A stretch of DNA of 64,000 nucleotides. It comes from Lumbricus terrestris (taxonomy: Eukaryota; Annelida; Clitellata; Crassiclitellata; Lumbricidae). This document shows, piece by piece, positions 1-27,599 of the stretch. The notes below the pieces were generated by a model, which saw nothing but the letters and a program-made list of their open reading frames with translations, searched no databases and was not told where the DNA came from. Where the stretch lies: NCBI GenBank assembly GCA_949752735.1, contig OX457047.1, positions 7,229,344 through 7,293,343 on the forward strand, given 5' to 3'. The translations under genes and the position numbers were made by a program. The first letter of the stretch is position 1, and every line of letters starts with the position of its first letter.

Positions 1-16269
<16,269 letters not shown>

Positions 16270-16459
16270 CTAGGAAGAAAACAATGACAGATGATTAGCT
16301 AATGGTCTCTACTTGACATTTATACTTGCAAAATAGTCGTCTATATTTACTTAAACCAGCGTCACACGTTAGGCCTACGCACGTGTCCGAGAACGAAGAA
16401 TGTACCTCTGTGTGTGTGCGGATGAATGAATGAGTGTATTTATGTACATATATGTGTGT

Positions 16460-16679
16460 ATGTATGTGCACTTGTTATAGCGCCCCTTCAGGCTCTCTAC
16501 TCAGAGGCGCTCCCGACTACAGAACGGACACTGCATCGGAGTTTCACGCTGAAGCGCTGAGCAATTGCGAGTGAAGGACTTGCCCAAGGTCCCTACGCGG
16601 CGACTTGAGGTGGATTCGAACCTGCAACCTTTCGGCTTCAAGGCAACGAGCATACCCACTACACCAACGTCCCCCACAA
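16460..16679 (-). mobile_element. SINE family A copy, well preserved
   Basis: The plus strand runs from TTATAGCGCCCCTTCAGG through TCAGAGGCGCTCCCGAC, GCGAGTGAAGGACTTGCCC and GGTGGATTCGAACCTGCAAC to CCACTACACCAACGTCCCCC. It lies 190 bp upstream of the signal-peptide exon. Confidence 0.88.
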
Positions 16680-16915
16680 TGTATGCATTAAGCATGTGTG
16701 TATGTATGTAACGTATATAATTTTTGATTTATTAATGATAACTCAAACTTTTAGACTTAAAAGTAAGTTTACAATTCATAGCAGGAACAGATGATCACAA
16801 AATTATTACAGGAGAAGAATTAATCTGCAAGGTATTATTCAACGTATTTTTCACCTAAAACCCACATGTATGTATAACAACTATCAATTATGTTTGCATT
16901 TATATACATATAAAT

Positions 16916-17025
16916 ATGCATGTGCATGTCTGTCTGTCTGTTCTGTCTGTCTGGTATGTCTGTTCTGTCTATCTGTCTTGCATGTCTGTCTGTCTGTGTG
17001 TCTGTCTGTCTTGTCTGCAAGCAAT
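16916..17025. repeat. (TCTG)n microsatellite
   Basis: A TGTCTGTCTG-type array with interruptions. The neighbouring 17095-17160 holds a 23-bp duplication around ATCACAATGGTTTCA. Confidence 0.9.
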
Positions 17026-17577
17026 TCAACATCCACAGAATAAATTGTGTTATCATACTGATTCACAATGTTTTTACATTGAATGGCTTCATAACCCATC
17101 ACAATGGTTTCACGATACTATCACAATGGTTTCATGATACTGCATGGTTCCTGCGTGGTTCCTGATTCCGGATACTTCACCACAATCATTTACAAAGCCT
17201 TGCTGACTAACAAAGCTGACAAACAAAGGCGCAAGCTATTTACACACTGCAGCCTCATGTGCGTCAAAACTACCACTCCATTAATTGTCAGAACTGTCCA
17301 ATTATAGACAACTAATAGGCAATCATATGGCAAACAACGAGAGCCTCCGTCAACATTATACTACTCCCAAGGATCCCATCATTGAAGGCAAATAATATGT
17401 CGACGTCAGGGAGAGAGAGAGAAGTTATCAGTCGCATATTATCATCACTTCGCAAGTCTGTCTGTTGAGATCTTGATGATGAGGCGTCAACATTGTCCTC
17501 ACTTGGGAATTCTTAAGATAAGGTCGCACCGTTGAAGTGGACCATCAACGGTGGTTAGTCACACCCTGCGGACTCAC

Positions 17578-17595
17578 GCACACACACACCTACAT

Positions 17596-17637
<42 letters not shown>
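17578..17637. repeat. (CA)n microsatellite
   Basis: A CA run broken once by CTACATG. The following 17.65-18.4 kb is AT-rich sequence with scattered CACA runs and no gene signal. Confidence 0.95.
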
Positions 17638-17639
<2 letters not shown>

Positions 17640-18439
17640 ATGAATGTAATTGTTTACGAAATTAAGTGTGTGTGCATACACGAGCTGACAATTATACAGA
17701 TAGGCCTACATACAGCTATATATAAACAAATGCAATAGCTGATCACCTATTCACATGCATAAAAATAGATACACTAATTATGAACCATAAACCATGCATA
17801 GCTACATATACACACATGCATAAATATACATGTACACACTTGAAGTTCTTTTATTGCTCCAAAAAATAGCAGCAATTACACGTTATGCAGTGTACATAAT
17901 GATTAATAGTAAGAGTAAGTGAGTGCTAAGATGCACAGATAGTTAGAAGTATAAGCTTAGGGAAACAATAGGAGCCCCTGAAGGGAAAAACCCACTAGGT
18001 AGGGGTGCAAGTAAGTGATAATTCATGGCAAAGATGACTTAGCCACACATACATACACACTTATATTCATATAATGTGCAAATGTGCTTGAATAAGCATA
18101 CAGACAAACTGGTATGCATCATTAATATAATTTTCAAGATTTACAAAACACCAATAAGTATGACTAAATGATCTGCAAAGTGATGTGTAAGTGCATGCAT
18201 ACAAATACACAGCTAAACACACACACATACAGCATACAAATGCGCATGCCCATATAGATACACAAAAGTTTATTCATGAAAATATGTGTATGTTGGTCGG
18301 TTCAATATTTTATTAGTCATCATACCTCAAGCTGCAGGTTGCAGTATATAAAGTGTGCTCCTCAAGGTAACCTGTAGATTCAAGTTATTGTTTTCCATGG
18401 TATAAAAGCTATACATGTATATGTGATGATTAGATTTAA

Positions 18440-18680
18440 GGATGAATTGTCTCTTAATGAAATTAGACTCTTCGGCTTTGGAAAAGCAAGTATAAGCAGA
18501 CGATTGTGGAATGACCTCGCTGCCATAACTCGTGCCCGGGTCTGATTTCAGAGAACAAATGTTTTTGCTTATTGTCTTAAGACTTTTCTTTTGAGAAGTT
18601 CAGTGTACATGCAGAACTCTTAATTATACTGTGCTACTGTGAGAGGCACTTTGTTAGTCATTAGATAGAATAGATTTGAT
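18440..18680 (+). pseudogene. L2/CR1-type LINE 3' end fragment
   Basis: The plus strand encodes RLFGFGKASISRRLWNDLAA, corresponding to the FGxxSFSxxGPRxWNSLP block near the C-terminus of L2/CR1 reverse transcriptases. After TTAAGACTTTTCTTTTGAGA comes a 3' UTR with GAGAGGCACTTTGTTAG and TAGATTTGATC, like other L2 3' ends. A stop interrupts the frame. Confidence 0.65.
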
Positions 18681-18860
18681 CAAAATGGAAAGTAACAACA
18701 GGAAACAAAAACTTTGGGGGTATTTTCATGAAAAGATCTATTATGACAAATTTCTATCAAATTTCACATGAATCCCGGTATATGTTATATGGCTGCTAGA
18801 GATTTAAAACATACACATATTTTCATGAATAAACTTTTGTGTATCTATATGGGCATGCGC

Positions 18861-18961
18861 ATTCACTCACTGACTCACTCATTCACTCACTCATTCATTC
18901 ACCCCACTCATTCATTCATTCATTCATTAGTTCATTCATTCATTCATTCATTCATTCATTA
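18861..18961. repeat. (ATTC)n/(ACTC)n microsatellite
   Basis: CATTCACTCACTG changing to ATTCATTC units over about 100 bp. Confidence 0.95.
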
Positions 18962-19275
18962 TAAGAATTTGGTGTATAGCACATCTTAAAGGAGACTACT
19001 CAGAGGCGCCCTCACCCCTAGCACGGTCAAATAAAACGATTTTATGATGAGAGGGAAATCCCAGATCAACAAAATCTTCGTATTCGTCTCACTGTTGCCT
19101 GCAGAATAAACATCAATGTCACTGGCAGCCATTCAACCAAGGTCTGAAATACGTTTGCATTGATTTTGAATCAAGTGATCCTCACAGTGTGCGACAATTA
19201 TCATTAAGCATCGAAACAACTTTGCCAGACAAAGTGTTCCACGAAGACTACAATGGTTTCGACACGTAGGCCTAT

Positions 19276-19301
19276 ATAGACAGACAGACAGAAAGAGAGA
19301 G

Positions 19302-19352
<51 letters not shown>

Positions 19353-19361
19353 AAGAGAGAG

Positions 19362-19408
<47 letters not shown>

Positions 19409-19417
19409 CAGAGAGAC

Positions 19418-19448
<31 letters not shown>

Positions 19449-19491
19449 TATATATATATACAATATATATATAATATATATATATATATAT
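19276..19491. repeat. (GA)n, (CAGA)n and (TA)n compound microsatellite
   Basis: A GA-rich tract with CACACA blocks followed by a TATATA block. The minus-strand frames are Ser/Leu low-complexity translations. Confidence 0.95.
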
Positions 19492-19662
19492 CCAAGGTTT
19501 GAATGAAAAGAAAGCAGGGCAGATCAAGACAAGGCTGCGTGAATAGACAATATTATTATATGAGAACATAAACATCACTTGGACTAAAACCAATGGGAGC
19601 AATGGACTTTACAAATGACGCAGGACAGAGAGAAATCCTTCCATACATACATGTAACATTGT

Positions 19663-19856
19663 ATGTGCACTTGTGATAGCTCCCATTTTCAAGATTTTCC
19701 ACTCAGAAGCGCTCTCGATCACAGTGCGGACACTGAGTCGCAGTTTCACACAGAAGCGCTGAGCAATTCTTGAGGTGGATTCCAACCTACAACCCTCCGG
19801 CTGCAAGGCTGCAACCAACATACCCACTACACCACCGCATGCCACGAATGTACAAT
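19663..19856 (-). mobile_element. SINE family A copy, internally deleted
   Basis: The plus strand has GTGCACTTGTGATAGCTCCC, GAAGCGCTCTCGATC, GAAGCGCTGAGCAATT, then TGAGGTGGATTCCAACC and CCACTACACCACCGCATG. The segment between GCAATT and TGAGGTGG (about 40 bp in other copies) is missing. Confidence 0.8.
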
Positions 19857-20456
19857 ACATACCCATCACCATTAAATAGTTAACGTCAGGTGCAGATGAT
19901 GATAATGATGATTCTCGTGACTGTACTGATGCGAGTCTCTATAGCCAACGATTTTCTCTTGACACTTGAAAAAATTGAGCCATCAAGCCATTCTCTGTGG
20001 CTTCAATGCGTGTAACAAAACGAGACAAATACCTTTGCACCGCAACTGAACCCAAAAATTCAACAGCAGACGTTTATCATCCACCAATTGCATATAAAGA
20101 GAGATGCCGTATTTTCTGGCATATTTTTCCCAAAGCAGCTGTTTATAGTAATGTAGGCTACATCTAGTCTAGGGTGATCATACGTCCCGGTTTTCCGGAC
20201 ATGTCCTAGTTTTTGTGGTGTGTTTCGGCGACTAAGGCAAAACGCCAAAATTGTCCTGGTTGTTTAAAAGAAATTGTCAACTTCGATCATGGAAACGTCA
20301 ATTCCTTGCAAATAAAAGAACCGTATACCTACACCATTAGTCTTTAACACACCTCTAAATTGGGTCGATTCGATGCCACATAAGCCAAAATTTTACGTAA
20401 TATGATATTCATATCTTTGACCTCACTAACTTTAGTCTCCTTAGAGCAGAAATGTG

Positions 20457-21053
20457 ACCCATCTGACCAAAAACAGGCGTAAGTCGATTTTTGTACAAAA
20501 TGAGTGTCATATATCTTCTAAAAGAATAAAGTCTCTTCTTTAAAATGACACAAATCCTATTGCTCTGCCATGTTTCTGTCCAAAGTTATGAGTAAAAATA
20601 TGGTTCGACCGTCCAAATTACAATTCTGAAAAAATGCGTTTAAAGTTTTCTATAACTTAGAAATGCAAGATTCTTTAGAACCATGTTCATAATTAAAATA
20701 AAATTTGCAACAAATAAACATATTGCATAGTAGGCTAGAGGGAAGTCTGGGCTTTTCACTGATACCTAATTTATTTTGTTGGCCACATACCGAATTCGGT
20801 TACCAATGGCGGGAAAGTGGAAAATGGCGAGAAAAGTCATCGAATTATTTGAGCAATAAAAACCACAAAATTATCAAAAACATCATTAAACATAATATTT
20901 TTGCAAAATATTTGGTTTTAATGTGTATAAAACATATTTATTTATCAATTTCTGTCAAAAACTAAAAATTGAAAAAATTCGGTTTTTTCGCATTTTGGTC
21001 ATTATCTCAGAAGCGTGTGTTGTGACTTACGCCTGGTTTTGGTCAGATGGGAT
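20457..21053. mobile_element. ~600-bp DNA element with ~30-bp terminal inverted repeats
   Basis: The left end CCCATCTGACCAAAAACAGG continues CGTAAGTC. The complement of the right end, CCCATCTGACCAAAACCAGG, continues CGTAAGTC. The ends match at all but one of about 28 positions. The interior is AT-rich and non-coding. The target duplication is unclear. Confidence 0.75.
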
Positions 21054-21279
21054 ACAAATGCCAAAGACTTGGACTTTCAGCTGTGCAAAGAAACCTACAT
21101 AACGTCCGTGCTCCCACCCATAAAACGTACTGGACATGGTCAGAGCCTTCACAAATCTAAATAACGAGCTATCCGGATCACACGATTTCAAGGCTGCCTA
21201 AATAAGACAAACCCAGAATTTTTTTCATAACTATCTTAACTCCTGAGGAATTTTATTTTTTAATATGTAGTTATTTATC

Positions 21280-21437
21280 GCATTTGCCATAGCGTGCCTT
21301 TCAGCTCTTAAATCAAAGGCGCTTCTGACAACAGTGTGGACACTGAATCAGAGTTTCATGCCGAAGCGCAAGAGCAACAGATTGCAAGTGAAGGACTTTC
21401 TCAAGGTCCCTACATGGTGGCTTGAGGCGAAATTCTT
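21280..21437 (-). mobile_element. SINE family A fragment without tRNA head
   Basis: The plus strand has GCCATAGCGTGCCTTTCAGC, AAAGGCGCTTCTGAC, GAGTTTCATGCCGAAGCGC and GAAGGACTTTCTCAAGGTCC. It stops near GGCTTGAGGCG, before the B box. Confidence 0.75.
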
Positions 21438-21487
21438 CCAAACATTGAATCCAGCATGCAGCGGGGGGAGACGGTTACCCTTTTGGA

Positions 21488-21995
21488 TTGATTGTTCTTG
21501 AAATAAGCATAAAAATAAAAATGGAAATCATAAAAACATGCATATTCAGTATACTGCTGTATGCATGTGAGACATGGACCTTGCGCAAGAGGGAAACAAA
21601 CAAACTATTGGCATTTGAAATGAGATGCTACAGATGGATACTGCACATCAGATGGGAGCAAAAGATAACAAATGTGGAAGTGCGCGCAAGAGTGGGAAAT
21701 ACAAAAAAACATCAAACAAAATGATAATGGAGAGGAAACTTAACTTCTTTGGACATGTATGCAGAATGGGAAACGACCGACTCATCAAACAGGTCATCTT
21801 CGGAATGATGGACGGAAGGGGGGTTAGAGGAAGACCGTGCAGAAAGTGGCTGGGTGACGTAACGGACTGGTGTGAACTGGAAATCTACAAACTTAGCAGA
21901 ATGGCGCTGGAGAGAGACAAATGGAGACGAATTGTGAAACATGCGATTGACACCAACGGGCACTGAGCCCATGGACCGCAATGATGATGATGATG
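21488..21995 (+). pseudogene. LINE reverse-transcriptase C-terminal fragment, frameshifted
   Basis: The first frame reads LLYACETWTLRKRETNKLLA and FEMRCYRWILHIRWEQKITN. Near the A run at 21700-21708 it shifts to a frame reading LNFFGHVCRMGNDRLIKQVI, GRPCRKWLGDVTDWCELEI and KWRRIVKHAIDTNGH, then a stop. This is the LYGCETW...GRPRxxWLDDI...DTNGH tail of a common invertebrate LINE. A GATGATGAT tail follows. It is 5'-truncated. Confidence 0.8.
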
Positions 21996-21999
21996 TTCT

Positions 22000-22094
22000 T
22001 TTCATGCCAGCAATTAAAATACTATAGTTGGAACTGTCATAATTTGATTTATCTTTTGTGTGGGATTCAACCAATCAATCAATCAATCAGTCCA
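22000..22094 (+). mobile_element. SINE family B 3' fragment
   Basis: TTCATGCCAGCAATTAAAAT, TTGGAACTGTCATAATTTGA and a (CAAT)n tail match the 3' part of the copy that follows directly (22391-22500). Confidence 0.65.
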
Positions 22095-22500
22095 TATTGG
22101 GACACAGTAGCTGAGTGGTTACAGCGCAGGCCTTGTAATGCGGAAAGAAGGGCTCCAGTCTCCTCTGTGACGGTCAATGCTCTGGATGGAAATTCATTGG
22201 ATGGGAATGGGTTTGCTTGGGCCTGGAAATGTTGACTCTTATGGTTTTCTGTACATGCTCACGTGAGAGGGTAATCAAGATTGTAGACTGTAGAGGGACG
22301 TTTGACCCTTTTGGATTGGCTGCTCTTTTTATCAACCAAGCGACCAACCCTCGTGTCGAGGATGGTTGAAGGCAAGGCAAGGCAAGGCTCTTTTTATGCC
22401 TTCATTTGAAATACAATAGGAGGTGGAACTGCCGTAATTTGATTATTTTGTCCATCGTGTGGAGATTCAATAAAATCAATCAATCAATCAATCAATCATA
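22095..22500 (+). mobile_element. tRNA-headed SINE (family B) with (CAAT)n tail
   Basis: The head has an A-box-like TAGCTGAGTGGTTA and a B-box-like GGGCTCCAGTCTCC at tRNA spacing, in a Leu/Ser-like context. The body includes TTTGCTTGGGCCTGG and CTCGTGTCGAGGATGG. It ends ATTTGATTATTTTG...GATTCAAT with (AATC)n. Arranged head-to-tail after another 3' fragment, which suggests insertion into an older copy's tail. Confidence 0.7.
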
Positions 22501-22774
22501 GCACAAAACCAATATTATCTGCCGGTTAAGACTGAACAGAATTCATAACGTCCCTGAAGTATAGGAACTACAGGTCATGGGCAGGTGGGAGGGGGGCGGA
22601 AACATTGACTCGCAATAAATGAGTCATTCGTTTAAACATGAATGTTACGCAACGAACTCTTTAATATTGATGAGATGATTTGCTAATGAAGTCAGAAACT
22701 ATATTCCTGTCGATGTGTCACCACGTAGAGACCAAGAAGCAATGAAAACCTACTACCAATAATTTCGTTCATTC

Positions 22775-23060
22775 ATTCAAGAATTTATGTAGCGGGAAGC
22801 CGGGAACTACTCAGAAGCGCTCCCGACTCAAGCACGGCAAAAAGTTTTGAGTTGAACACAATTGTTTTGGTAAGAGCCCCAGAAAGCAGAAGAGCTCATT
22901 CCAGATCACTTGGCCCACCACGGAAAACGGTTTATTCTGCATAATAGCAATTCATGCGAATGGAACCAAGAGCGCAGAACGAAGTGGGTGGCCTTGAATA
23001 GCCATGGAGCAGCAGAGCTCTCACAGATGGTCTGGGGGCGACACCAAGCTTACATCATCG
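22775..23060. mobile_element. Dispersed repeat (family R3), copy 1
   Basis: Shares with 53665-53990: CATTCAAGAATTT, ACTCAGAAGCGCTCCCGACT or a variant, CATTCCAGA...CCCACCA, TTCTGCATA and GAATGGAACCA-AGC. The opening segment resembles the 3' end of SINE family A. No protein is visible. Confidence 0.6.
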
Positions 23061-23407
23061 TATACAAGCATCCATTACTCGCATGTCATAAATGAAATAA
23101 TAATAAATACTCGGAAATGCATAAGCAATCATTTTAGTTCTTTGTCAACATCATCATCATCATCAAGAACCAAGTGCCTGTAGATGTCTGCTGCCATCCT
23201 CGTTATTCTTCGCCATTTAACTAATTTTCGTTACATTACTGAAATGTGGTCAAAACTAATATAACACTTTAAACAAACAGCATCTACAGGTTAAAAAGTT
23301 TGAGTATTATATGACTGTTGCACGAATCTTATGGAACCTTCTTCCAATGGGAAAATCCATGGAAGCTGGCATACAGTATCAATGGGAAGATGAATTATCA
23401 GTTATTT

Positions 23408-23629
23408 ATTTATCCATTTGCTATAGCACCCCTTCACGCTGCTACTCAGAGGCGCTCCAGAATACAGTGCGGACACGGCATCGGAGTTTCACACCAAAGT
23501 GCCAAAGATTTGCGAGTGAAGGATGTGCTCAAAGTCTATACATGGTGACTTGAGGAAGTTGAGGTGGATTCGAACCTGCAGCCCTCTGGCTGCAAGGTAT
23601 CAAACGAACATACCCACTGCGCCCCCACC
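23408..23629 (-). mobile_element. SINE family A copy
   Basis: The plus strand runs GCTATAGCACCCCTTCACGC, TACTCAGAGGCGCTCCAG, GGAGTTTCACACCAAAGTGC, then GTGGATTCGAACCTGCAGCC and CATACCCACTGCGCC. The region before the B box contains a short local duplication (TTGAGGAAGTTGAGG). Confidence 0.82.
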
Positions 23630-23699
23630 CATGATTGGGGATGGTGTTGAGATTATGGAACTGGAGATTACCGTCTATACACTAGTTTTATTATGTTGC

Positions 23700-26500
23700 T
23701 CCCGTCAGTGACAAGCTGCCAAAGCACATGATCATATTATTTTATAGCAGAACATTGATGGGATTGTCATAAAGTTCTGGACAAATTCCTATTGTTGGTC
23801 ATGTCTCCAGAGATCTATAGCCTGGAAACATTGCACTGGCTTCCTACCCGGCAGTGCAATAATTATAAAATCGTTGCTTATTATTTATAACACCATCACT
23901 ATTAATTACTAATTATTATAATTATCAGTAATAGCGGTAACAAACCCATAGACCTACAAACATTGTATGCATGCCAACTCCTTTGCCATACAACATAAGC
24001 ATTCCAATTGCTCGGGCACTTTGTCAAAACAAGTGCCACCATCGTATATTGCTCAGATCCTCCAGCTCTAATTGTAATTGTACATTTATATAGCGCCACT
24101 TCAAGAGAACTCCTCAGAGGCTCTACATCGCATGATATCTGCACTTCCCCAGAATCCTTCACTGCGGAAAAACAGTCCAGGTGTAGAATTCAGAATATTC
24201 GCAAAGTCCTCCAGTACTCAAAACTATCAAAACTACGGTCGAATGTGTAATTGCCGCAAATTGTAGATAATTACCAAAATGGATCGAGTATCCTAACATT
24301 AAGAGAAAAATTGGACCATAAATCAACTTCCAACGGGAAATATCATGCATTTGTACCTTGCCAAAGACAGCCAAGTACACAGAAGGGCTGTTGTGCCATT
24401 TGAATTACAATGACATCAACACTTCTGGTAGGAGCGGGCGGCGTGATGCCACTGGAAAAGACCCGGACAGTAATTAGCACATCTGATGCCAAAATCACCG
24501 ACACCTTGGCCCATTATGGGCGGGACCAAGTGTTCAATTGGGGGTGAAGGAAGCCATTGAATGAAGCTGTCCGATGACCAACTAACCCCTAAGTTGGAGG
24601 GTGGTTGGGTCAAGTGGTCGGAAAACTATGCTAATCTTGGACTTGCATGGTCCAATGCATGGGCGCTTGGGGCCATTATAGAACTTGTGGGGTTTTAGGT
24701 CAAATGTATGATGACACGAGCTTAAGTTGTTGAGTGTTGCTGGGTTAAGTGAGCAGAGAGTTGCTGTGCTGAGTGGGCAAAATGAGCAGCCGTTTGTACA
24801 AGTTGGAGCTGCACTGGGTCAATGTGCCCAGCTACAAGATGAAGTATTGGGACTGACTGTTGTCCCATGTTGAGGGGGTTGTGAGGGGTTGTTGGGTCAG
24901 GTTGGTAGGAGGCATTCACTTAAGTGACCCTCCTGCTGTAATTCATGCTGAGGTCGTATCCCAGGGCACAATTGTTCCTGCCCATTCTCCAACAACTTTT
25001 CTTTATCCAGGGTTCATCACAGTGGGAGCGCCTATGATTGTTTGTACAGCGCAAGTGGCTTTAGAAGTCTGAAAATACAACAGAATAGAAAGTTTGAGGC
25101 ATTCGGCCAAGCATACAAAGCAGGATTGGAATTTTGTACAAAGGGTTTTATGAAACATACAGACTCGTTTTCTACCAGTCTCAAACTATCAGAAAAATGG
25201 ATCATGTCAACAGATGAGACATCTGTCACATTCTTTATGCCTAATATTCACTTTCTAATTCTCTTGCACTCAGCAATGACATTTTTCCTATCAGACTGTA
25301 TTTTTCAGTTGTCCTTATTATGGACACAGGACAGTCTGATGACTAATCTGAGAGGTCAGAGGTTGAAATACAAGACAAATGTTTGCTTTGAGATATATAT
25401 GTGCCACGCCTGGGTGACAGTCAACTTAGTAACAGTCAACTCGGTTACAATAAGCTTAAGTAGGTTATTCTGACCCTACACTGTCTGTGGAAAAACTAGA
25501 CGTCAAAAAAGACCTGCCATCAAACCTTGTAGGCTATGACAAGGCTATGAAAATGACAATGCTTGCACTTCATAGTTCATATTCATCGCTGCCTTTTTGG
25601 CCAAGGACTCTTTATACACATGACTGGTTTCTTCTTCTTTAGCCGCCTTGTACAAGTTTTTGGGCGATAATCGGAGTTCCAGAAAATTTCACATCTTATT
25701 TACAAAGTAAAAGGATTCAATTAGTTACATCTATGAAAGCAGATTGATGAACAATTATGTTTACAAAATAAACAAATGCTTTTGGAGATTCAAAACATGA
25801 TCGTTAGCGATAGAATCGGAATTTTAAGTGGAGCGCCATCTATCGCTGAGAGTGAAATCATGACCACAATGTGTTCACAAGCAAACTATCCTCTAATATA
25901 GAATCCTTGCTTTTTGGCTATATCTTATTAAACAGACCTCTCCTCTGAGTCCTCTCCTCCTCCTGCTATCATAGCAAGGTCATTGACAAAATACAGATAT
26001 GGAGATGGAGAGATAGCATTGACAGTTGGGCTTGGTGGTGTATTGGATAACACACTGGCATGGATATCAACAGAGTTGAGTTTGATTCCCGAAGCCCCTG
26101 CAGGGGAGACATGTATTGCAAGCTGTTTGTTCTGTTAGTAGTTAAGGTTGATTCAATATTGTTGTATAACTTGTACATTTACAGCACAGTCCGTTTGCAG
26201 GTGTTTCATTAAAGAAAATAAATTATTTACTATAATATTGATGTCCGGAACTCATCTGGTTCTATTGTTCGGATGATAATTCCATTAAGGTGTATTTACC
26301 TCATCTTTCCAAATGCTGCCTGAGTCACATAGCCAGAGGGGTGCACAATACTTTAGTAGTGCTCAGTATGCTGGACCATCAACCAATAGATAGGAGAGGG
26401 GTCAGATCACCCAGGAGGATAATCTAATGTTTCAATAGAGTGAGTACACAACCCCTATTTAAACCAACTGCACAATAAGAATTTTTTACTACACAAGAGA
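23700..26500. other. Intergenic or intronic stretch without recognisable genes
   Basis: Holds a fragment of the family A 3' sequence near 24078-24120 (ATATAGCGCCACTTCAAGAG). Between about 24720 and 24880 there is a GT-rich diffuse repeat. Short open frames at 25042-25473 have no recognisable motif, length or splice context. I see no supported gene. Confidence 0.5.
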
Positions 26501-26519
26501 AGTTAAGGGACAAGAGTAA

Positions 26520-26870
26520 GTAAGGAGGAAAAGGTATGGCAAGCCAAGGTAGAAAAACGAAAGGTTATGATATGTAACGAAGAGAGAGGTAAGTGGTATG
26601 AAAAGGTATATAGGGAAAGTGAAGAAGTGCAAGTGAAGAAAGGGTATGTAAAGAAAATGTAAGTGAAGAAAAGATAAGTGAATAAAATGTAAGTGAAGAA
26701 AAGCCAAGAGAATAAAAAGGTGAGAGAAGAAAAGGCAAGTGAATAAAAGGTGAGAGAGAAAAGGGCAAGTGAATAAAATGTGAGAGAAGAAAAGGCAAGT
26801 GAACAAAAGGTGAGAGAAGAACAGGCAAGTGAATACAAGGTAAGTGATAGTCTACAAATCACTGGTAAGC
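26520..26870. repeat. ~30-bp minisatellite (AAAAGGCAAGTGAATAAAA)
   Basis: About ten diverged units combining AAGTGAATAAAA and GGTGAGAGAAG. The three minus-strand frames through it are Phe/Leu-rich repeat translations. Confidence 0.88.
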
Positions 26871-27599
26871 CAAAGTTAGTATATACTACATCCAGGAATG
26901 TGACAGGTAGGCCTATAGCCTAACAGCCGTGGAGATAGTGATATCAAAATGATTTTATAGGCTATATAAGAAGGGTCTGAGCAAAGAAGAAAAGTTGAAA
27001 AGGCGTTATTAGCAACACTGAAGAGTACGAGGCCGTACCGACTACCGAGGGGTAGAGATACCTAATAGAAGTCAACAAGACTATCACTGAAAAGAAGGCA
27101 GAGCAATGGGGGGATGTCCCTTGAACAAGACAACCGAGGTCACAGATATAATTTATTCACGAAAGCAAAGGGAGCATTGGGCGGAAAGTCTACAGAGTTG
27201 TAGGCCAATGGGCTATATTTATGCCGAATGCTTTACATGGTTGTATTAATATGTATTATATCACTGGACATCAAAATAGCTGATAAAAATAAAATAAAAA
27301 ATAAGCCAGAAATAACAACGTGCTGTGTGGTTCTAACACATGTGGCTTGTTTTCTGTATTAAACCTGCTTGCTATGTTAAATTATACCAAGGAATGTTGA
27401 GGCCACGAGCAGCGCCGTATACAGGTTAGATTAGAAAAGTTTGCATACGGCCATGCAAATCAGGTAATCATACATTTAACATACGCCTATTTCAACACTT
27501 CTAGAACCATCCATTACCCCAGATAATGCCCTCGCATACCATTACCCACACCTGTGCAGTCGTACCACGAGGCTATAATAAATAAATTTTGAAAATAGG

